A stretch of DNA of 64,000 nucleotides from Pseudoalteromonas luteoviolacea (lineage in GTDB: Bacteria; Pseudomonadota; Gammaproteobacteria; Enterobacterales; Alteromonadaceae): the NCBI RefSeq assembly GCF_001696455.1, contig NZ_MAUJ01000005.1, forward strand, positions 124,001-188,000. Reading direction: 5' to 3'. This document shows, piece by piece, positions 16,990 through 27,608 of this stretch. The notes under the pieces are model-generated. The model did not search any database and was not told where the DNA came from. It saw only the letters and a program-made list of their open reading frames with translations. Position numbers and translations under genes: made by a program. How positions within the stretch are numbered: the stretch's first letter is position 1; the number at the start of each line of letters is the position of its first letter.

Positions 16990-19900
16990 TTATCGCATCC
17001 AAACTTTAATCTCAGCCAAGCCATTGGATTGTAAAAGTTGCAATTGAGATTCAACATTCTGACTATGCTCGAACTCAAATGCATCTAGCTCATCATCAAA
17101 TATCACTGTCGCAGCACCGTCACCACCACTGCGCTTCACCTGATGCAATGCAATATCAGCTAAATTAACAGATGCTTCCCACCCAATTACGTGCCCACCA
17201 AGCATTTGTAGTGGATAGAATGACCAGCCTACAGACACTGTCATGTTTGTCGCTCTGCCATTAGGCAATGTAAAATCAAATTCGCCTATTGCCTTACAGA
17301 GGTCTTTAACGTACTCGTCTACATCATTACATTGGAAGTCTCGCAGCAAAAGAAGGAATTCATCGCCACTCCATCTGGCAACATAATCTGAACCTTGCGT
17401 TCGGGTGTTAAGCAAAGTCGCAAGCTGTTGCAAACAACTATCGCCACCAATTGGTCCATTCGCATCATTTACTTTACTAAATTTATCAATATTGAGGATC
17501 ATCAATACAAGGCTCTTTCCTTGCTCTCGCAAGGACTGTGCATTTCTTTGATAATGCTCGATATCCTTAGGCAATTGGTCAAACAAGAAGCGCCTACTTT
17601 TTAATCCAGTTAATTCGTCAGAGTGACTCACCAATTTAAGCTGCGTGTTGACTTTATTTAACTTCTCATTGGCTTTTCTAAGTTCAGTGGTACGCTCTGT
17701 AACCAGTGCTTCTAATGCGGCCTGCTTTCTCCTTTCTTGTGCTCGGAATACCCAAAATACAAGATAAAATAGGAAGATAAATCCACAGGTAATAATGAGC
17801 CTAAAGAATACAGTTTCGTCAAAACGGCGTGGCAGAGTCAGCTTTACCGTTTTCAAATGGGCTTCTTGCCAATCTTCGCCGCGACGTTTGACCTCCAACT
17901 TAAAAGTAAACTCACCTGGCGGCAAATTCGTATATATTGCCTCTCTACGCGCCAGTGCATCTCTCCACTGATCGTCATGCCCTTCAAGTTTATAGCGAAA
18001 TTCGATACTTTGCGGTGCATAGAAATCGATTGCTGTGTAGCGAATCGTCAAGTCCCGTTCATTAGTATCTAATGTAATATTTTCAATGATTTTATTTGGG
18101 GTAAGCTCTCTACTGGGTGTGGTGATCCCTTCAAAGCGCGGCTCAAGTTCACTGTCACTAAATAACTTAACGCTTTTAGGGATACGTACGACGCCCTGCA
18201 AGCTCGGATATAGCAGCACATCATCCACTTCAACAACGGAATCATGTCCTAGCCCAGTACAACACTGGCTGGGCATGCCATCCAATTGTCGATCAAACGG
18301 GTTAATGACTTGTTCAACTTTTAGGTTCTCTATTTCGCTGGTGAACTGCTCTATCGACATACGATAGACACCTTTCATTGAACTCACCCAGATAAAATTT
18401 TGTTTCTTGTCGTAGTGAAGAGACAAAATAGGGCCATAAGGTAACCCATGGGAAGCATCCAATTGATACCAGTCGCCAGTTGCAGTTCGGTAGTAAAGGC
18501 CGTCGTAAAAAGTACCAACTAAAGTCGTGTAGGTATCAACATGCAAAATGCTGGTAACATAGGCAGACTCTAAAGAGGTTTGCCCGCCAATTTTTTCAAT
18601 GCCCCGTTCATTGTACTTATACGCACCTTTATCTGTGCCAATGAATCCAAACCTAGGGAAATCGACGACGTAGGTGACAAATTGGCTGCCTAAAAATGCA
18701 TTATAGGTAAAAGGTGTTAAGCCATTGTAGTCAAGCCGATATAATCCCCTGCCAGTACCGATCCAAAGACCACCTTGATTGGATGGACTAATTGTAAAGA
18801 CTTGCGTTTGGCGGAATTCTCGATTCGGTATAGCAAGTAGCCGGCCATTATCATAGATAACCACACCCCGGCCTGTGCCAAGGTATAAACGGTCATCCAA
18901 AAATTCCATATCGTGGACTTCAACGCCTTTCAATTGAGCTGGTGTAATAATGGGCTGATAGTTATCATCTTGATCTAGCATCCCTACGCCTTCGCGGGTC
19001 GCAACCCACACATTCCCTTTGGGCCCCATTGTCATCGCTGAAATGGCCTGCTTCCCTCTCAGACCTGCTTGAAATCGCTCAACTCGCCCAGCATGAGCCA
19101 ACCATAGCCCCTCATTGATGCTTGCAAGCCATACATTGTCACTCTTGTCTATAAATAAGTCTGTAAACCAAATTCCTTGATCCAATTGCACCAAATCTAC
19201 TGACTGCCACTCACCACCGCTTTCTTTGTAAAGCAAGCGGCCATATGTCGAGATCCACAAACCACCTTGGTCATCACTTAAAAACTTGTAAACTGCACTG
19301 TTTCCAATCTCATCAAAGCGCCTTAATACTTCATCGAAGTCTAAAAAAAATGCACCGATCTGAGACGCCAAATACAGCTTGCCATCTACCCATGCTAAGT
19401 CATGAATATTCGTTTGAGCCAATTGCCTTGGTAGGGAGATTTTACTTGAAAGCTCTAGCCTCATGCCATTTGAGCCAACAGATTGTGCTTCACCAATGCG
19501 TAAAAGATGGCGTTCATTTACAAGCCAGATCCCATCGGGAGATGGGGCCATTTTTGTCACTGCGCCGACGATTTGGCTAATATGAGTAAGAGAAAGCTTG
19601 CTGTCATCTAAATTGTTTTTGTCCAACATCAGTCGCTTGGCTGAGATGTAATACAATCCGTTAGCGGCCACCCAAATATTGCCCCGAGTGTCTTCGATGA
19701 TATCTTTGACATCCGCTTGGATCTTAAACTGTTGCGCTTTCATTGTTTGCGGATCAATGCGCAACACGCCGCGGCGTGTACCCACCCAAAGCATACCAAA
19801 GCGATCAACAAGCAGCTTATTAATCGCATTGCTCACCAAGAAGTTGCTATTTTGTGTGTTGTAATTCACAAACTGGTGGCCATCAAAGCGACTCAGACCA

Positions 19901-20067
19901 AACTGGGTTCCCAACCAAATATAACCTTGCTGATCTTGCACCACACTTTTAATACTTTGCGATGGCAAATCATTTTGCATATTCCACTGCTTTACAACAT
20001 AGTCGTTAATCGCACCATACACATTGGTTGCGATCAGCATAACTAACAGTAGAAAAAACTTGTGCAT
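16990..20067 (-). CDS. Propeller-sensor diguanylate cyclase (Reg_prop, Y_Y_Y, GGDEF)
   Basis: 1025 residues from the Met at 20067 (signal peptide MHKFFLLLVMLIATNVYG). Residues about 25-650 are two-component-regulator propeller repeats (D..GYIWLGTQFGLSRFDG, FGMLWVGTRRGVLRID, and others). A Y_Y_Y beta-sandwich follows (about 680-755), then one transmembrane helix (FFRLIITCGFIFLFYLVFWV), a coiled coil and a GGDEF domain. The signature reads RWSGDEFLLL (SGDEF), a variant still seen in active cyclases. The I-site position reads QGSD instead of RxxD, so c-di-GMP feedback may be absent. It likely senses an extracytoplasmic signal. Confidence 0.9.
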   Translation of the reverse strand: MHKFFLLLVMLIATNVYGAINDYVVKQWNMQNDLPSQSIKSVVQDQQGYIWLGTQFGLSRFDGHQFVNYNTQNSNFLVSNAINKLLVDRFGMLWVGTRRGVLRIDPQTMKAQQFKIQADVKDIIEDTRGNIWVAANGLYYISAKRLMLDKNNLDDSKLSLTHISQIVGAVTKMAPSPDGIWLVNERHLLRIGEAQSVGSNGMRLELSSKISLPRQLAQTNIHDLAWVDGKLYLASQIGAFFLDFDEVLRRFDEIGNSAVYKFLSDDQGGLWISTYGRLLYKESGGEWQSVDLVQLDQGIWFTDLFIDKSDNVWLASINEGLWLAHAGRVERFQAGLRGKQAISAMTMGPKGNVWVATREGVGMLDQDDNYQPIITPAQLKGVEVHDMEFLDDRLYLGTGRGVVIYDNGRLLAIPNREFRQTQVFTISPSNQGGLWIGTGRGLYRLDYNGLTPFTYNAFLGSQFVTYVVDFPRFGFIGTDKGAYKYNERGIEKIGGQTSLESAYVTSILHVDTYTTLVGTFYDGLYYRTATGDWYQLDASHGLPYGPILSLHYDKKQNFIWVSSMKGVYRMSIEQFTSEIENLKVEQVINPFDRQLDGMPSQCCTGLGHDSVVEVDDVLLYPSLQGVVRIPKSVKLFSDSELEPRFEGITTPSRELTPNKIIENITLDTNERDLTIRYTAIDFYAPQSIEFRYKLEGHDDQWRDALARREAIYTNLPPGEFTFKLEVKRRGEDWQEAHLKTVKLTLPRRFDETVFFRLIITCGFIFLFYLVFWVFRAQERRKQAALEALVTERTTELRKANEKLNKVNTQLKLVSHSDELTGLKSRRFLFDQLPKDIEHYQRNAQSLREQGKSLVLMILNIDKFSKVNDANGPIGGDSCLQQLATLLNTRTQGSDYVARWSGDEFLLLLRDFQCNDVDEYVKDLCKAIGEFDFTLPNGRATNMTVSVGWSFYPLQMLGGHVIGWEASVNLADIALHQVKRSGGDGAATVIFDDELDAFEFEHSQNVESQLQLLQSNGLAEIKVWMR

Positions 20068-20093
20068 AGACTCCCTCTTACTCAAACGTTCTT

Positions 20094-20579
20094 TTAGCCG
20101 CCAAGGACACCTGTTTTAAACAAAGCCTGGATACAAATTAATGAAAATATACCTGCAAGTACATCGTCTGCCATTATACCTCGACCACCATGCAGCTTTT
20201 TATCTAGCATTCTAATCGGTCCGGGCTTTGCAATATCAAAAAAGCGGAACAAAGCAAACCCCACAAGGAGCGACTGCCAGCTGATCGCTGCACCTATCAT
20301 GGTGATATAAAAACCGACTACTTCGTCCCATACTATGGCTGGGTGATCATGAACGTCAACATCACGCGCAGTTTTTCCACAAATCCACACGCCAAATACA
20401 GTCATTAGGATAGCTAAACTAATTTGAAACCAAACGGGTAACGTCATAGTTGCAAAAATAAAAGGCAACGCTGCTAACGTACCCACAGTACCCGGTGCCT
20501 TTGGCGCCAAACCAGTACCAAAACCCAACGCAAAAAATTGATGTGGGCGTTTGAGATTGAACTTCAACGGCTTATTCAA
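20094..20579 (-). CDS. pgpA: Phosphatidylglycerophosphatase A
   Basis: 161-residue inner-membrane phosphatase that converts phosphatidylglycerophosphate to phosphatidylglycerol. It shows FALGFGTGLAPKAPGTVGTL at the N terminus, the acidic motif VWDEVVGFYITM and GGRGIMADDVLAGIF, with several hydrophobic helices. Last gene of the nrdR-rib-nusB-thiL-pgpA string, starting 8 bases after thiL as in E. coli. Confidence 0.96.
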   Translation of the reverse strand: MNKPLKFNLKRPHQFFALGFGTGLAPKAPGTVGTLAALPFIFATMTLPVWFQISLAILMTVFGVWICGKTARDVDVHDHPAIVWDEVVGFYITMIGAAISWQSLLVGFALFRFFDIAKPGPIRMLDKKLHGGRGIMADDVLAGIFSLICIQALFKTGVLGG

Positions 20580-20587
20580 ACTCGCTC

Positions 20588-21553
20588 CTAATTAAAATGT
20601 TCATATCCAATTTGCTCAGGCAAAATATACTTTTCACCATGCTTAAGCAGCTCAATATTGCCAACATTACTGGTTACTTGACCAATACATTTCGCTTCGA
20701 CACCATACTGGCTCAAACGCGCTTCAACTGCGCTACGATTACTGTCATTGACCGTAAATAGTAACTGATAGTCATCTCCATAAGACAGGCTCAGCATATC
20801 AATAAGCGCTTGGTCTTCAATAGACTTTAAATCATCTGAGATTGGTACACTGGCAACATCAATGTCAGCGCCAACCGTCGAGTGATTTAATATATGCTGT
20901 AAATCTGCCAATAACCCATCTGAGACATCAATACACGCTGTCGCCAACCCTCGGAGCACTTGCCCCGCTGCGACATGTGGCTTTGGATAGTGAAGTTTTT
21001 CCGTCACACGTTTGGCTTGCTCAGGCGATAATTCGATCCCTCGCTTTCTAGACTCGATAGCCAGTGCAGCGTCACCCACCTGCCCAGTTAGATAGATCCA
21101 ATCACCTACATTTGCGCCGGAACGGGTTAACGCTTTGCCTTTGGGAATGATTCCCTTTGCACAAATAGTAATCGTTAAAGGTCCTTGAGTTGTGTCTCCT
21201 CCGATTAATTGCACATTATAGTACTCTGCAATTTCATGCATCCCTTCTGTAAACTGCTCTAGCCAAGTCATATTCACATCGGGTAAAGTCAGGCCAATCG
21301 AGACCCAAGTAGGCTCAGCGCCCATTGCCGCCAGATCACTTAAGTTGACTGCAAGGACACGGTGCCCTAATGCTCTAGGTGGGATATCAGGAAAAAAATG
21401 AACACCTTCTACTAAGGTGTCAGTGGTGACTGCTAATTGACAGTTTTCAGGGACTTCAACAACAGCACAATCATCACCAATGCCAATGGCCACATCACGA
21501 CGCGTAATGCCACGACCTTTGAAGTAATGATTTATTAACTCAAATTCCTTCAT
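20588..21553 (-). CDS. thiL: Thiamine-monophosphate kinase
   Basis: 321 residues of the PurM/ThiL ATP-binding family, making thiamine pyrophosphate from the monophosphate. Signatures are GIGDDCAVVEVPE, TTDTLVEGVHFFPDIPP, VNLSDLAAMGA, LIGGDTTQGPLTI, ACIDVSDGLLADL and SYGDDYQLLF. It follows nusB across a terminator-like hairpin whose T-run ends 6 bases before this start codon, so it may have separate or reduced expression. pgpA follows closely. Confidence 0.97.
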   Translation of the reverse strand: MKEFELINHYFKGRGITRRDVAIGIGDDCAVVEVPENCQLAVTTDTLVEGVHFFPDIPPRALGHRVLAVNLSDLAAMGAEPTWVSIGLTLPDVNMTWLEQFTEGMHEIAEYYNVQLIGGDTTQGPLTITICAKGIIPKGKALTRSGANVGDWIYLTGQVGDAALAIESRKRGIELSPEQAKRVTEKLHYPKPHVAAGQVLRGLATACIDVSDGLLADLQHILNHSTVGADIDVASVPISDDLKSIEDQALIDMLSLSYGDDYQLLFTVNDSNRSAVEARLSQYGVEAKCIGQVTSNVGNIELLKHGEKYILPEQIGYEHFN

Positions 21554-21558
21554 ACATT

Positions 21559-21581
21559 AAAAAAGCCGGCCAATGCCGGCT
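21559..21581 (-). terminator. Rho-independent terminator after nusB
   Basis: On the minus strand AGCCGGC, a 4-base loop and GCCGGCT are followed by six T residues. It sits directly in front of the thiL start, suggesting partial read-through within the operon. Confidence 0.75.
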
Positions 21582-21597
21582 CTCCTCATGACTGTAA

Positions 21598-22008
21598 TTA
21601 TTTGCGGATTTTCTTAACTGCTTTGTCCAACACGCCATTTACAAATTTATGGCTGTCTTCTGCACCAAACATCTTGGCCAGTTCAATCCCTTCATTAATA
21701 GCCACTTTATAAGGCACATCTTCACGGAACTTAAGCTCGTAAGCACTCACGCGCAAAGTCGCCAATTCAACCATGTCTAAATCGTCAAATGGACGAGACA
21801 AATGAGGTTGAATAGCCTCATCTAACTGTTTATGGTTTACTGCAACGCCACGCGCTAAGTCTTTAAAATACTCAACGTCTACTTTCGAAACGTCATTTTC
21901 AATTAACATTTGCTGTTCAATATCGGCAATCGGGTTGCCGCTAAGCTGCCATGAATAGACCGCTTGCAATGCAAGTACGCGTGCTTTACGTCTAGCTGCT
22001 GGTTTCAC
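21598..22008 (-). CDS. nusB: Transcription antitermination factor NusB
   Basis: 136 residues, the usual length. NusB with NusE binds boxA RNA to support rRNA antitermination. The N terminus [21 protein letters not shown], then [20 protein letters not shown] and [16 protein letters not shown] are family hallmarks. It lies 11 bases after ribH, in the conserved ribH-nusB order. Confidence 0.97.
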   Translation of the reverse strand: MKPAARRKARVLALQAVYSWQLSGNPIADIEQQMLIENDVSKVDVEYFKDLARGVAVNHKQLDEAIQPHLSRPFDDLDMVELATLRVSAYELKFREDVPYKVAINEGIELAKMFGAEDSHKFVNGVLDKAVKKIRK

Positions 22009-22019
22009 TGAGATTCCTC

Positions 22020-22484
22020 TTAAATTTGCTCAAGTACGTTAACCATCTCTAATGCGCCAAGTGCAGCTTCGCCACCCTTGTTACCCATTTTAGTTCCCGC
22101 ACGTTCAATAGCTTGCTCAATACTTTCTGTCGTTAATACGCCAAATGCAACAGGAATATCGTAATCTAATGAAACGCTTGCTAATCCTTTGTTAGACTCA
22201 TTGGCAACAAGGTCAAAGTGAGGTGTACCGCCACGAATGATGACACCCAATGCAATGATAGCATCATGCTCTTTTTTCATTGCTAGACGTTTTGCTGCAA
22301 GAGGTAACTCTACTGCGCCTGGTACGTATACCACTGTGATGTCTTCCTCTTTAACACCACCAGTGCGCTTTAGTTCATCCACTGCACCCTCTAACAAGCT
22401 ACTGCCGATAAAGTCATTAAAACGAGAAATGACAATGGCAAATTTCTTACCAGGTGCGAATTTGTTACCTTCAATTATTTTCAT
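22020..22484 (-). CDS. ribH: 6,7-dimethyl-8-ribityllumazine synthase
   Basis: 154 residues from the Met at 22484 ([18 protein letters not shown]); an upstream in-frame start adds an implausible hydrophobic tail. Condenses 3,4-dihydroxy-2-butanone 4-phosphate with the ribitylamino-uracil in a 60-mer capsid or pentamer. Motifs are [44 protein letters not shown] and [15 protein letters not shown]. coli calls it ribE. Between ribBA and nusB. Confidence 0.97.
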   Translation of the reverse strand: MKIIEGNKFAPGKKFAIVISRFNDFIGSSLLEGAVDELKRTGGVKEEDITVVYVPGAVELPLAAKRLAMKKEHDAIIALGVIIRGGTPHFDLVANESNKGLASVSLDYDIPVAFGVLTTESIEQAIERAGTKMGNKGGEAALGALEMVNVLEQI

Positions 22485-22545
22485 TAGATGATTCCTAATC
22501 AGTATTAGCAATAGCCAAATTGACGCGCATGATAGCACATCTTAA

Positions 22546-22582
22546 AGAAAAACACCTACTGTCCAAACCAGTCAGCAGGTGT
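22546..22582 (-). terminator. Terminator-like hairpin between ribBA and ribH
   Basis: On the minus strand ACACCTGCTG pairs imperfectly with CAGTAGGTGT, followed by TTTTTC. It suggests partial separation of ribBA from ribH-nusB transcription. Confidence 0.55.
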
Positions 22583-22603
22583 AAAAAGAGTTAAAGCCCA
22601 GTT

Positions 22604-23716
22604 TTATTGAGGCTCTACATAATCTACAACTTCCAGGTGGAACCCTGACAATGCGTGATATTTCTTTGGTAAGCTCATTAAGCGCATTTTTTGGATCCCG
22701 AGATCCGCCAAAATTTGTGACCCAACACCCACGGTACGAGAAGTACCTTGGAACTTACGGTAATTAATTTTTTCACCTTGGTCCTCTGCCGCAAATGCTT
22801 TGACAAGTTGTTCAAGGTCTTCTGTTTGTTCATTTTTACCTAGAATAACCAACACGCCCTCATTTTCCGCGATGTACTTCATGGCACCGTGTAAAGTCCA
22901 GCTTCTATCAGCACTACGATCAGACAGCAAAATATCATTAAACGTGCTTTGTAAGTGCACACGTACTAACGTGGGGTCGTTCTCTTTTATCTCACCTTTT
23001 TGCAGAACATAGTGCAGTTGGTTATCAATTGTGTCTTTATATGTAACTAAATCAAATTCACCAAACTCAGTAGGTAGCTTACACTTTGCTACTCTCTCGA
23101 TTGTTGTTTCGTTTAGGTTACGATACTCGATTAAATCTGCAATTGTGCCGATTTTAATATCATGTTCTTTGGCAAACACTTCTAGCTCAGGGCGTCTTGC
23201 CATGGTGCCGTCTGGGTTTAAGATTTCAACAATCACAGATGAAGGCTCTAATCCAGCTAAACGAGCCAAGTCACAACCCGCCTCTGTATGTCCGGCACGA
23301 GTTAAAACACCACCTGGCTGAGCCATAATAGGGAAAATATGACCAGGCTGAACAATATCTTCTGGCACAGCGCCTTTGGCAACCGCGGCTTGCACTGTAC
23401 GTGCTCTATCGGCTGCTGAGATGCCTGTTGTTACACCTTTTGCAGCCTCAATTGACATTGTAAAGTTAGTAGAAAACTGAGCGCCGTTATTTCTAACCAT
23501 CAGCGGAAGGTCGAGTTGCTGACATCTCTCTTGCGTCATAGTTAGGCAAATCAAACCTCGGCCATATGTCGCCATAAAATTAATCGCCTCGGGCGTGATA
23601 TGCTCTGCCGCGATGATTAAGTCGCCTTCATTTTCTCGGTCTTCATCGTCCATCAAGATAACCATTTTACCGGCTTTAATATCTTCGATGATTTCTTTTG
23701 CGCTGTTTAAGCTCAT
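22604..23716 (-). CDS. ribBA: 3,4-dihydroxy-2-butanone 4-phosphate synthase with a degenerate GTP cyclohydrolase II-like domain
   Basis: 370 residues. The RibB part (about 1-200) is intact: [32 protein letters not shown], binding ribulose 5-phosphate and Mg. The C-terminal half has the RibA fold outline ([15 protein letters not shown], then [17 protein letters not shown]), but the zinc-binding Cys cluster of true RibA is missing, so it is unlikely to be an active cyclohydrolase. This matches RibB-X style hybrids of Proteobacteria; a separate RibA is needed. It lies 34 bases after ribE. Confidence 0.93.
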   Translation of the reverse strand: MSLNSAKEIIEDIKAGKMVILMDDEDRENEGDLIIAAEHITPEAINFMATYGRGLICLTMTQERCQQLDLPLMVRNNGAQFSTNFTMSIEAAKGVTTGISAADRARTVQAAVAKGAVPEDIVQPGHIFPIMAQPGGVLTRAGHTEAGCDLARLAGLEPSSVIVEILNPDGTMARRPELEVFAKEHDIKIGTIADLIEYRNLNETTIERVAKCKLPTEFGEFDLVTYKDTIDNQLHYVLQKGEIKENDPTLVRVHLQSTFNDILLSDRSADRSWTLHGAMKYIAENEGVLVILGKNEQTEDLEQLVKAFAAEDQGEKINYRKFQGTSRTVGVGSQILADLGIQKMRLMSLPKKYHALSGFHLEVVDYVEPQ

Positions 23717-23750
23717 AATCTTCCCATTATTTACTTTGTTTGTATGGCAA

Positions 23751-24407
23751 TTATTTTATAAAGCCAGCTTGTGCCAACAAACTGGTTGTGAGAGTCGATT
23801 CACTGGCTGGCGCTTGTGTACCTTGAATCAAGCGCTCCAAATATCTTGCAATTTGATCAACTTCTAAGTTAACCATAGTACCCACTTTAAAGTCAGCGAT
23901 GGTTGTTTCTTGCGCTGTATGCGGCACTATCGTAAGTTTAAATTTATTACCTTCTATGGCATTGACGGTAAGACTAATTCCGTCGATTGCCACAGAACCT
24001 TTGTACGGTATGTACTTGAGTAGCTCACTCGGCGCAGACAACCAATAGTCTGTAGCGCGCGCGTTGGTTTCAACAGCAACAATCGTGGCAATACCATCGA
24101 CATGACCAGACACCAAATGGCCGCCCAACCGAGATATCGGCTGCAGCGCTTTTTCTAAATTCACTTTCTGCCCTACGCTATATTCACCAAAGCGGGTCAG
24201 CGACAAAGTTTCGTTAGATACGTCAGCACGAAAGCCATCTGTGTACTTTTCAACCACGGTTAAGCATACGCCGTTCGTTGCAATGCTGTCTCCGAGCGCG
24301 ACATCAGCCATGTCTAGTGAGCTTGATTTTACACGCACACTTAAATCACCCTGTTTCAAAGTTAATTCAGCGAGCGTACCTGTTGCTTCAATAATGCCTG
24401 TAAACAT
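23751..24407 (-). CDS. ribE: Riboflavin synthase alpha chain
   Basis: 218 residues built of two repeated lumazine-binding barrels (about 1-95 and 97-190); it dismutates two 6,7-dimethyl-8-ribityllumazine molecules to riboflavin. [15 protein letters not shown] and [11 protein letters not shown] in repeat 1 mirror [14 protein letters not shown] and [14 protein letters not shown] in repeat 2. E. coli calls it ribC. Starts 8 bases after ribD. Confidence 0.97.
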   Translation of the reverse strand: MFTGIIEATGTLAELTLKQGDLSVRVKSSSLDMADVALGDSIATNGVCLTVVEKYTDGFRADVSNETLSLTRFGEYSVGQKVNLEKALQPISRLGGHLVSGHVDGIATIVAVETNARATDYWLSAPSELLKYIPYKGSVAIDGISLTVNAIEGNKFKLTIVPHTAQETTIADFKVGTMVNLEVDQIARYLERLIQGTQAPASESTLTTSLLAQAGFIK

Positions 24408-24415
24408 AGTTTCTC

Positions 24416-25531
24416 TTACTTTTTAATCGCGCTAATACGAATGTCATTACCAACTTGCGTACAATCTGTTATTTGGAGTTCTTGGATTTGGTCCATTTCA
24501 GTTAACATGTGACTTTTAAATAATCCCTTGCCATCATCCCCAATTATTTTAGGTGCAAAGTACACAATATACTCATCAATCAAGCCTTGCTCATGCATCA
24601 CCCCACACAGAGTCGCCCCCGCTTCTAGCCACACAAGGTTAATGTCCCTGCTCGCTAGAAAACTAAGTACTGCCTTTAAATCAAGCTTATTATTTATCGT
24701 TGGAAGACAGACTTGTTCTACAAAGTGAGGCCAGTTGTGCTGATTATCAAGCTTTGAACGTAAAATAATAACTTTAGAATGGCTTTCAAAGAGCGCAAGA
24801 CTCGGCAATAGACGATTTTGAGTATCAATGATAATTCGCAGTGGCTGTCGGACATCAACACTGTCTTGCGCTGGGATTAAACTAGGCAATTCCTCAGCTC
24901 GTACATTAAGGCGGGCATTATCGGTCAAGACTGTATCAGCGCCAGACAAAATCGCGCAGCTCTTAGCTCTAAATGCTTGGACATCACGCCTTGCATCTGG
25001 TCCGGTTATCCATTTGCTTTTGCCATTTTGCAATGCTGTTTTGCCGTCTAAGCTCGCAGCGAGCTTTGCCACCACGTAGGGTAGGCCATGCTCCATACGC
25101 TTGAGAAAACCTTTATTAAGCGCCCTAGCTTCTTGCTCTAAAAGCCCAGAAGCTGTTTCAATACCTGCCTGTTGCAACATTTTTAAGCCGTTGCCAGCCA
25201 CTTCAGGGTTCGGATCTACCATGGCGCAAATGACTTTACTTACACCAGCATCAATTAACCCCTTAGCACACGGGGGGGTTCGACCATAGTGGCTACACGG
25301 CTCGAGAGTGACATAAGCCGTAGCGCCACGTGCTTGTTCTGCTGCTTCACGCAGTGCAAAAACTTCTGCATGAGGGCCACCAGCTTGGACATGAAACCCT
25401 TGACCGACGATTTCACCTTCTTTTACGATGACACAGCCTACATTTGGATTTGGCGTTGTAGTGTTAAAGCCCTGTTTAGCAAGCGCGATGGCCATTGCCA
25501 TATAATCGTGATCTGCCTGAGTGAAATTCAT
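24416..25531 (-). CDS. ribD: Bifunctional diaminohydroxyphosphoribosylaminopyrimidine deaminase / reductase
   Basis: 371 residues, carrying out two steps of riboflavin synthesis. The N-terminal deaminase (about 1-145) has the zinc motifs HAEVFALREA and EPCSHYGRTPPCAKGLID. The C-terminal reductase (about 146-371) has RPKSxxP-type strands with PYVVAKLAASLDGKTA, SKWITGPDARRDVQ and GADTVLTDNARLN. Its start codon overlaps the nrdR stop (TGATG at 25529-25533), indicating translational coupling. Confidence 0.97.
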   Translation of the reverse strand: MNFTQADHDYMAMAIALAKQGFNTTTPNPNVGCVIVKEGEIVGQGFHVQAGGPHAEVFALREAAEQARGATAYVTLEPCSHYGRTPPCAKGLIDAGVSKVICAMVDPNPEVAGNGLKMLQQAGIETASGLLEQEARALNKGFLKRMEHGLPYVVAKLAASLDGKTALQNGKSKWITGPDARRDVQAFRAKSCAILSGADTVLTDNARLNVRAEELPSLIPAQDSVDVRQPLRIIIDTQNRLLPSLALFESHSKVIILRSKLDNQHNWPHFVEQVCLPTINNKLDLKAVLSFLASRDINLVWLEAGATLCGVMHEQGLIDEYIVYFAPKIIGDDGKGLFKSHMLTEMDQIQELQITDCTQVGNDIRISAIKK

Positions 25532-25980
25532 CAGTCGCCAAGCCTCGCTATTTCTTCGCCAAACTCTTTAATATCTTCAAAACTACGGTACACCGAAGCG
25601 AAACGAACATATGCCACTTTGTCCAATTTTTTTAACGCTTCCATGATGCACTCACCAATCATTTGGCTATTAACTTCACGTTCACCGGTGGCTCTGATTT
25701 GAGATTTAATCTGATGTACTACTTCTTCAATTTGCTCTGTACTGACAGGACGTTTTTCCAATGCTCGGTGTAAACCATTTAATAATTTATCTTCATTAAA
25801 CGGTTCTCTTGTGCCATCTTGCTTAATGACTCTGGGCATGAGAAGCTCCGCGCCCTCAAAAGTTGTAAAGCGCTCATGACAAACAATACACTCACGACGA
25901 CGACGTACTTGGTGACCTGAGGCCACTAATCGCGAATCAATAACTTTGGTATCTTTCGCCGTACAAAAAGGACAATGCAT
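25531..25980 (-). CDS. nrdR: Transcriptional repressor NrdR
   Basis: 149 residues. Zinc-ribbon DNA-binding part [18 protein letters not shown] ... [16 protein letters not shown] (Cys3, 6, 31, 34), then an ATP-cone domain ([35 protein letters not shown]). It represses ribonucleotide reductase genes according to ATP/dATP. It heads the riboflavin gene string. Confidence 0.97.
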   Translation of the reverse strand: MHCPFCTAKDTKVIDSRLVASGHQVRRRRECIVCHERFTTFEGAELLMPRVIKQDGTREPFNEDKLLNGLHRALEKRPVSTEQIEEVVHQIKSQIRATGEREVNSQMIGECIMEALKKLDKVAYVRFASVYRSFEDIKEFGEEIARLGD

Positions 25981-26090
25981 ATATTCTCACTGTATAGTCA
26001 ATCTCTACAATGCGGCGCTTTGTGGTTGGCAGCTAACATTTAATCCGTTGAGTTAACTCTCGTTTTAAATGCAGCGCGTGATATTTAACA

Positions 26091-26118
26091 ATAAAAAAGG
26101 CCGCATAATTGCGGCCTT
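26091..26118 (-). terminator. Rho-independent terminator of glyA
   Basis: On the minus strand AAGGCCGCA, 4-base loop, TGCGGCCTT, followed by TTTTTTATT. It lies 36 bases past the glyA stop; strong. Confidence 0.9.
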
Positions 26119-26153
26119 AATGATATCAAAAATAACACTAATTGTGTCTTAAA

Positions 26154-27407
26154 TTATGCGTAAACTGGTAATTTAGCGCAGATAGCTTTTACTTTTTCTT
26201 TCACTTCAGCTTGCACAGACTCATCATTGATGTTGTCTAGTACGTCACAGATCCAACCTGCTAGTTCACCCGCTTCCGCTTCTTTGAAGCCACGACGTGT
26301 AATTGCTGGAGAACCAATACGCAGACCAGACGTTACAAATGGAGAACGCGGGTCGTTTGGTACTGAGTTCTTGTTTACTGTGATGTTTGCACGGCCAAGT
26401 GCTGCATCAGCATCTTTACCTGTGATATCTTTGTCGATTAGGTCAAGAAGGAACAGGTGGTTATCAGTCTTACCAGAAACCACTTTATAACCACGCTCTT
26501 GAAGTACCGCAACCATCGCTTGTGCGTTCTTAACAACTTGTGTTTGGTAAGCTTTAAATTCTGGCTCTAGCGCTTCTTTAAATGCAACCGCTTTAGCAGC
26601 GATAACATGACATAGAGGACCACCTTGACCGCCAGGGAATACCGCGCTGTTTAACTTCTTGTAGATGTCTTCATCGCCACAAGCAGACACAATCAAACCA
26701 CCACGAGGACCAGCCAGAGTTTTGTGAGTTGTCGTTGTTACTACGTGCGCGTGAGGTACTGGATTTGGGTATACACCAGCAGCAACAAGACCCGCTACGT
26801 GTGCCATATCAACTAATAGATATGCACCTACTTTATCAGCAATCTCACGGAATTTAGCCCAATCAACAATACCTGAGTATGCTGAAAAACCACCGATGAT
26901 CATTTTTGGCTTGTGCTCAAGCGCTAGCGCTTCAACTTGTGCGTAGTCAATTTCACCAGTCTCTTCATTTAGACCGTACTGAATAGCATTGTAAGTTTTA
27001 CCAGAGAAATTAACATGAGAACCGTGCGTAAGGTGACCACCGTGAGCAAGGCTCATACCTAGTACAGTGTCATGTGGCTGAAGTAGCGCTTGGAAAACCG
27101 CAGCGTTTGCTTGAGAACCTGCGTGCGGTTGCACGTTTGCGTAATCTGCGCCAAATAGCTCACACGCGCGATCAATTGCTAACTGCTCAACAACATCTAC
27201 GTGCTCACAACCGCCATAATAACGCTTGCCTGGGTAACCTTCAGCATATTTATTTGTAAGCTGTGACCCCTGCGCCTCTAGTACACGTGGGCTACAGTAG
27301 TTTTCAGATGCGATTAGTTCGATATGCTCTTCTTGACGAGTCGTCTCTGACTGGATCGCTTGATGTAATTCAGGGTCAAAATCTGCAATATTCATGTTAC
27401 GTTCTAA
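26154..27407 (-). CDS. glyA: Serine hydroxymethyltransferase
   Basis: 417 residues from the Met at 27407 ([15 protein letters not shown]), the same length as E. coli GlyA; an in-frame start 21 bases upstream is less likely. PLP enzyme interconverting serine and glycine and supplying 5,10-methylene-THF. Motifs are [52 protein letters not shown], the PLP-lysine segment [16 protein letters not shown], and [12 protein letters not shown]. Single gene with its own terminator. Confidence 0.98.
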   Translation of the reverse strand, partial: LERNMNIADFDPELHQAIQSETTRQEEHIELIASENYCSPRVLEAQGSQLTNKYAEGYPGKRYYGGCEHVDVVEQLAIDRACELFGADYANVQPHAGSQANAAVFQALLQPHDTVLGMSLAHGGHLTHGSHVNFSGKTYNAIQYGLNEETGEIDYAQVEALALEHKPKMIIGGFSAYSGIVDWAKFREIADKVGAYLLVDMAHVAGLVAAGVYPNPVPHAHVVTTTTHKTLAGPRGGLIVSACGDEDIYKKLNSAVFPGGQGGPLCHVIAAKAVAFKEALEPEFKAYQTQVVKNAQAMVAVLQERGYKVVSGKTDNHLFLLDLIDKDITGKDADAALGRANITVNKNSVPNDPRSPFVTSGLRIGSPAITRRGFKEAEAGELAGWICDVLDNINDESVQAEVKEKVKAICAKLPVYA

Positions 27408-27608
27408 CATGGTTTCTCCTAGGTGCACGTATGATTAAGTTTATCGTCTGCAATTGTACGCAATTTACGGTCAGTTGCCTACGAAATCTGCGTGAGCATA
27501 TTTAAGCAGGGATTGAATTTATTTCACAGTCTTTATGGGATGATATTTTTTTATTTAAACATAAAATTTATTTATGCAATATCGGGATTACATTTGAAAT
27601 TGAAATGC

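Noticed and set aside
22485..22603. FMN riboswitch near the rib genes
   Set aside because: Only a simple terminator hairpin is seen; no conserved RFN-type sequence could be found in the rib intergenic regions.
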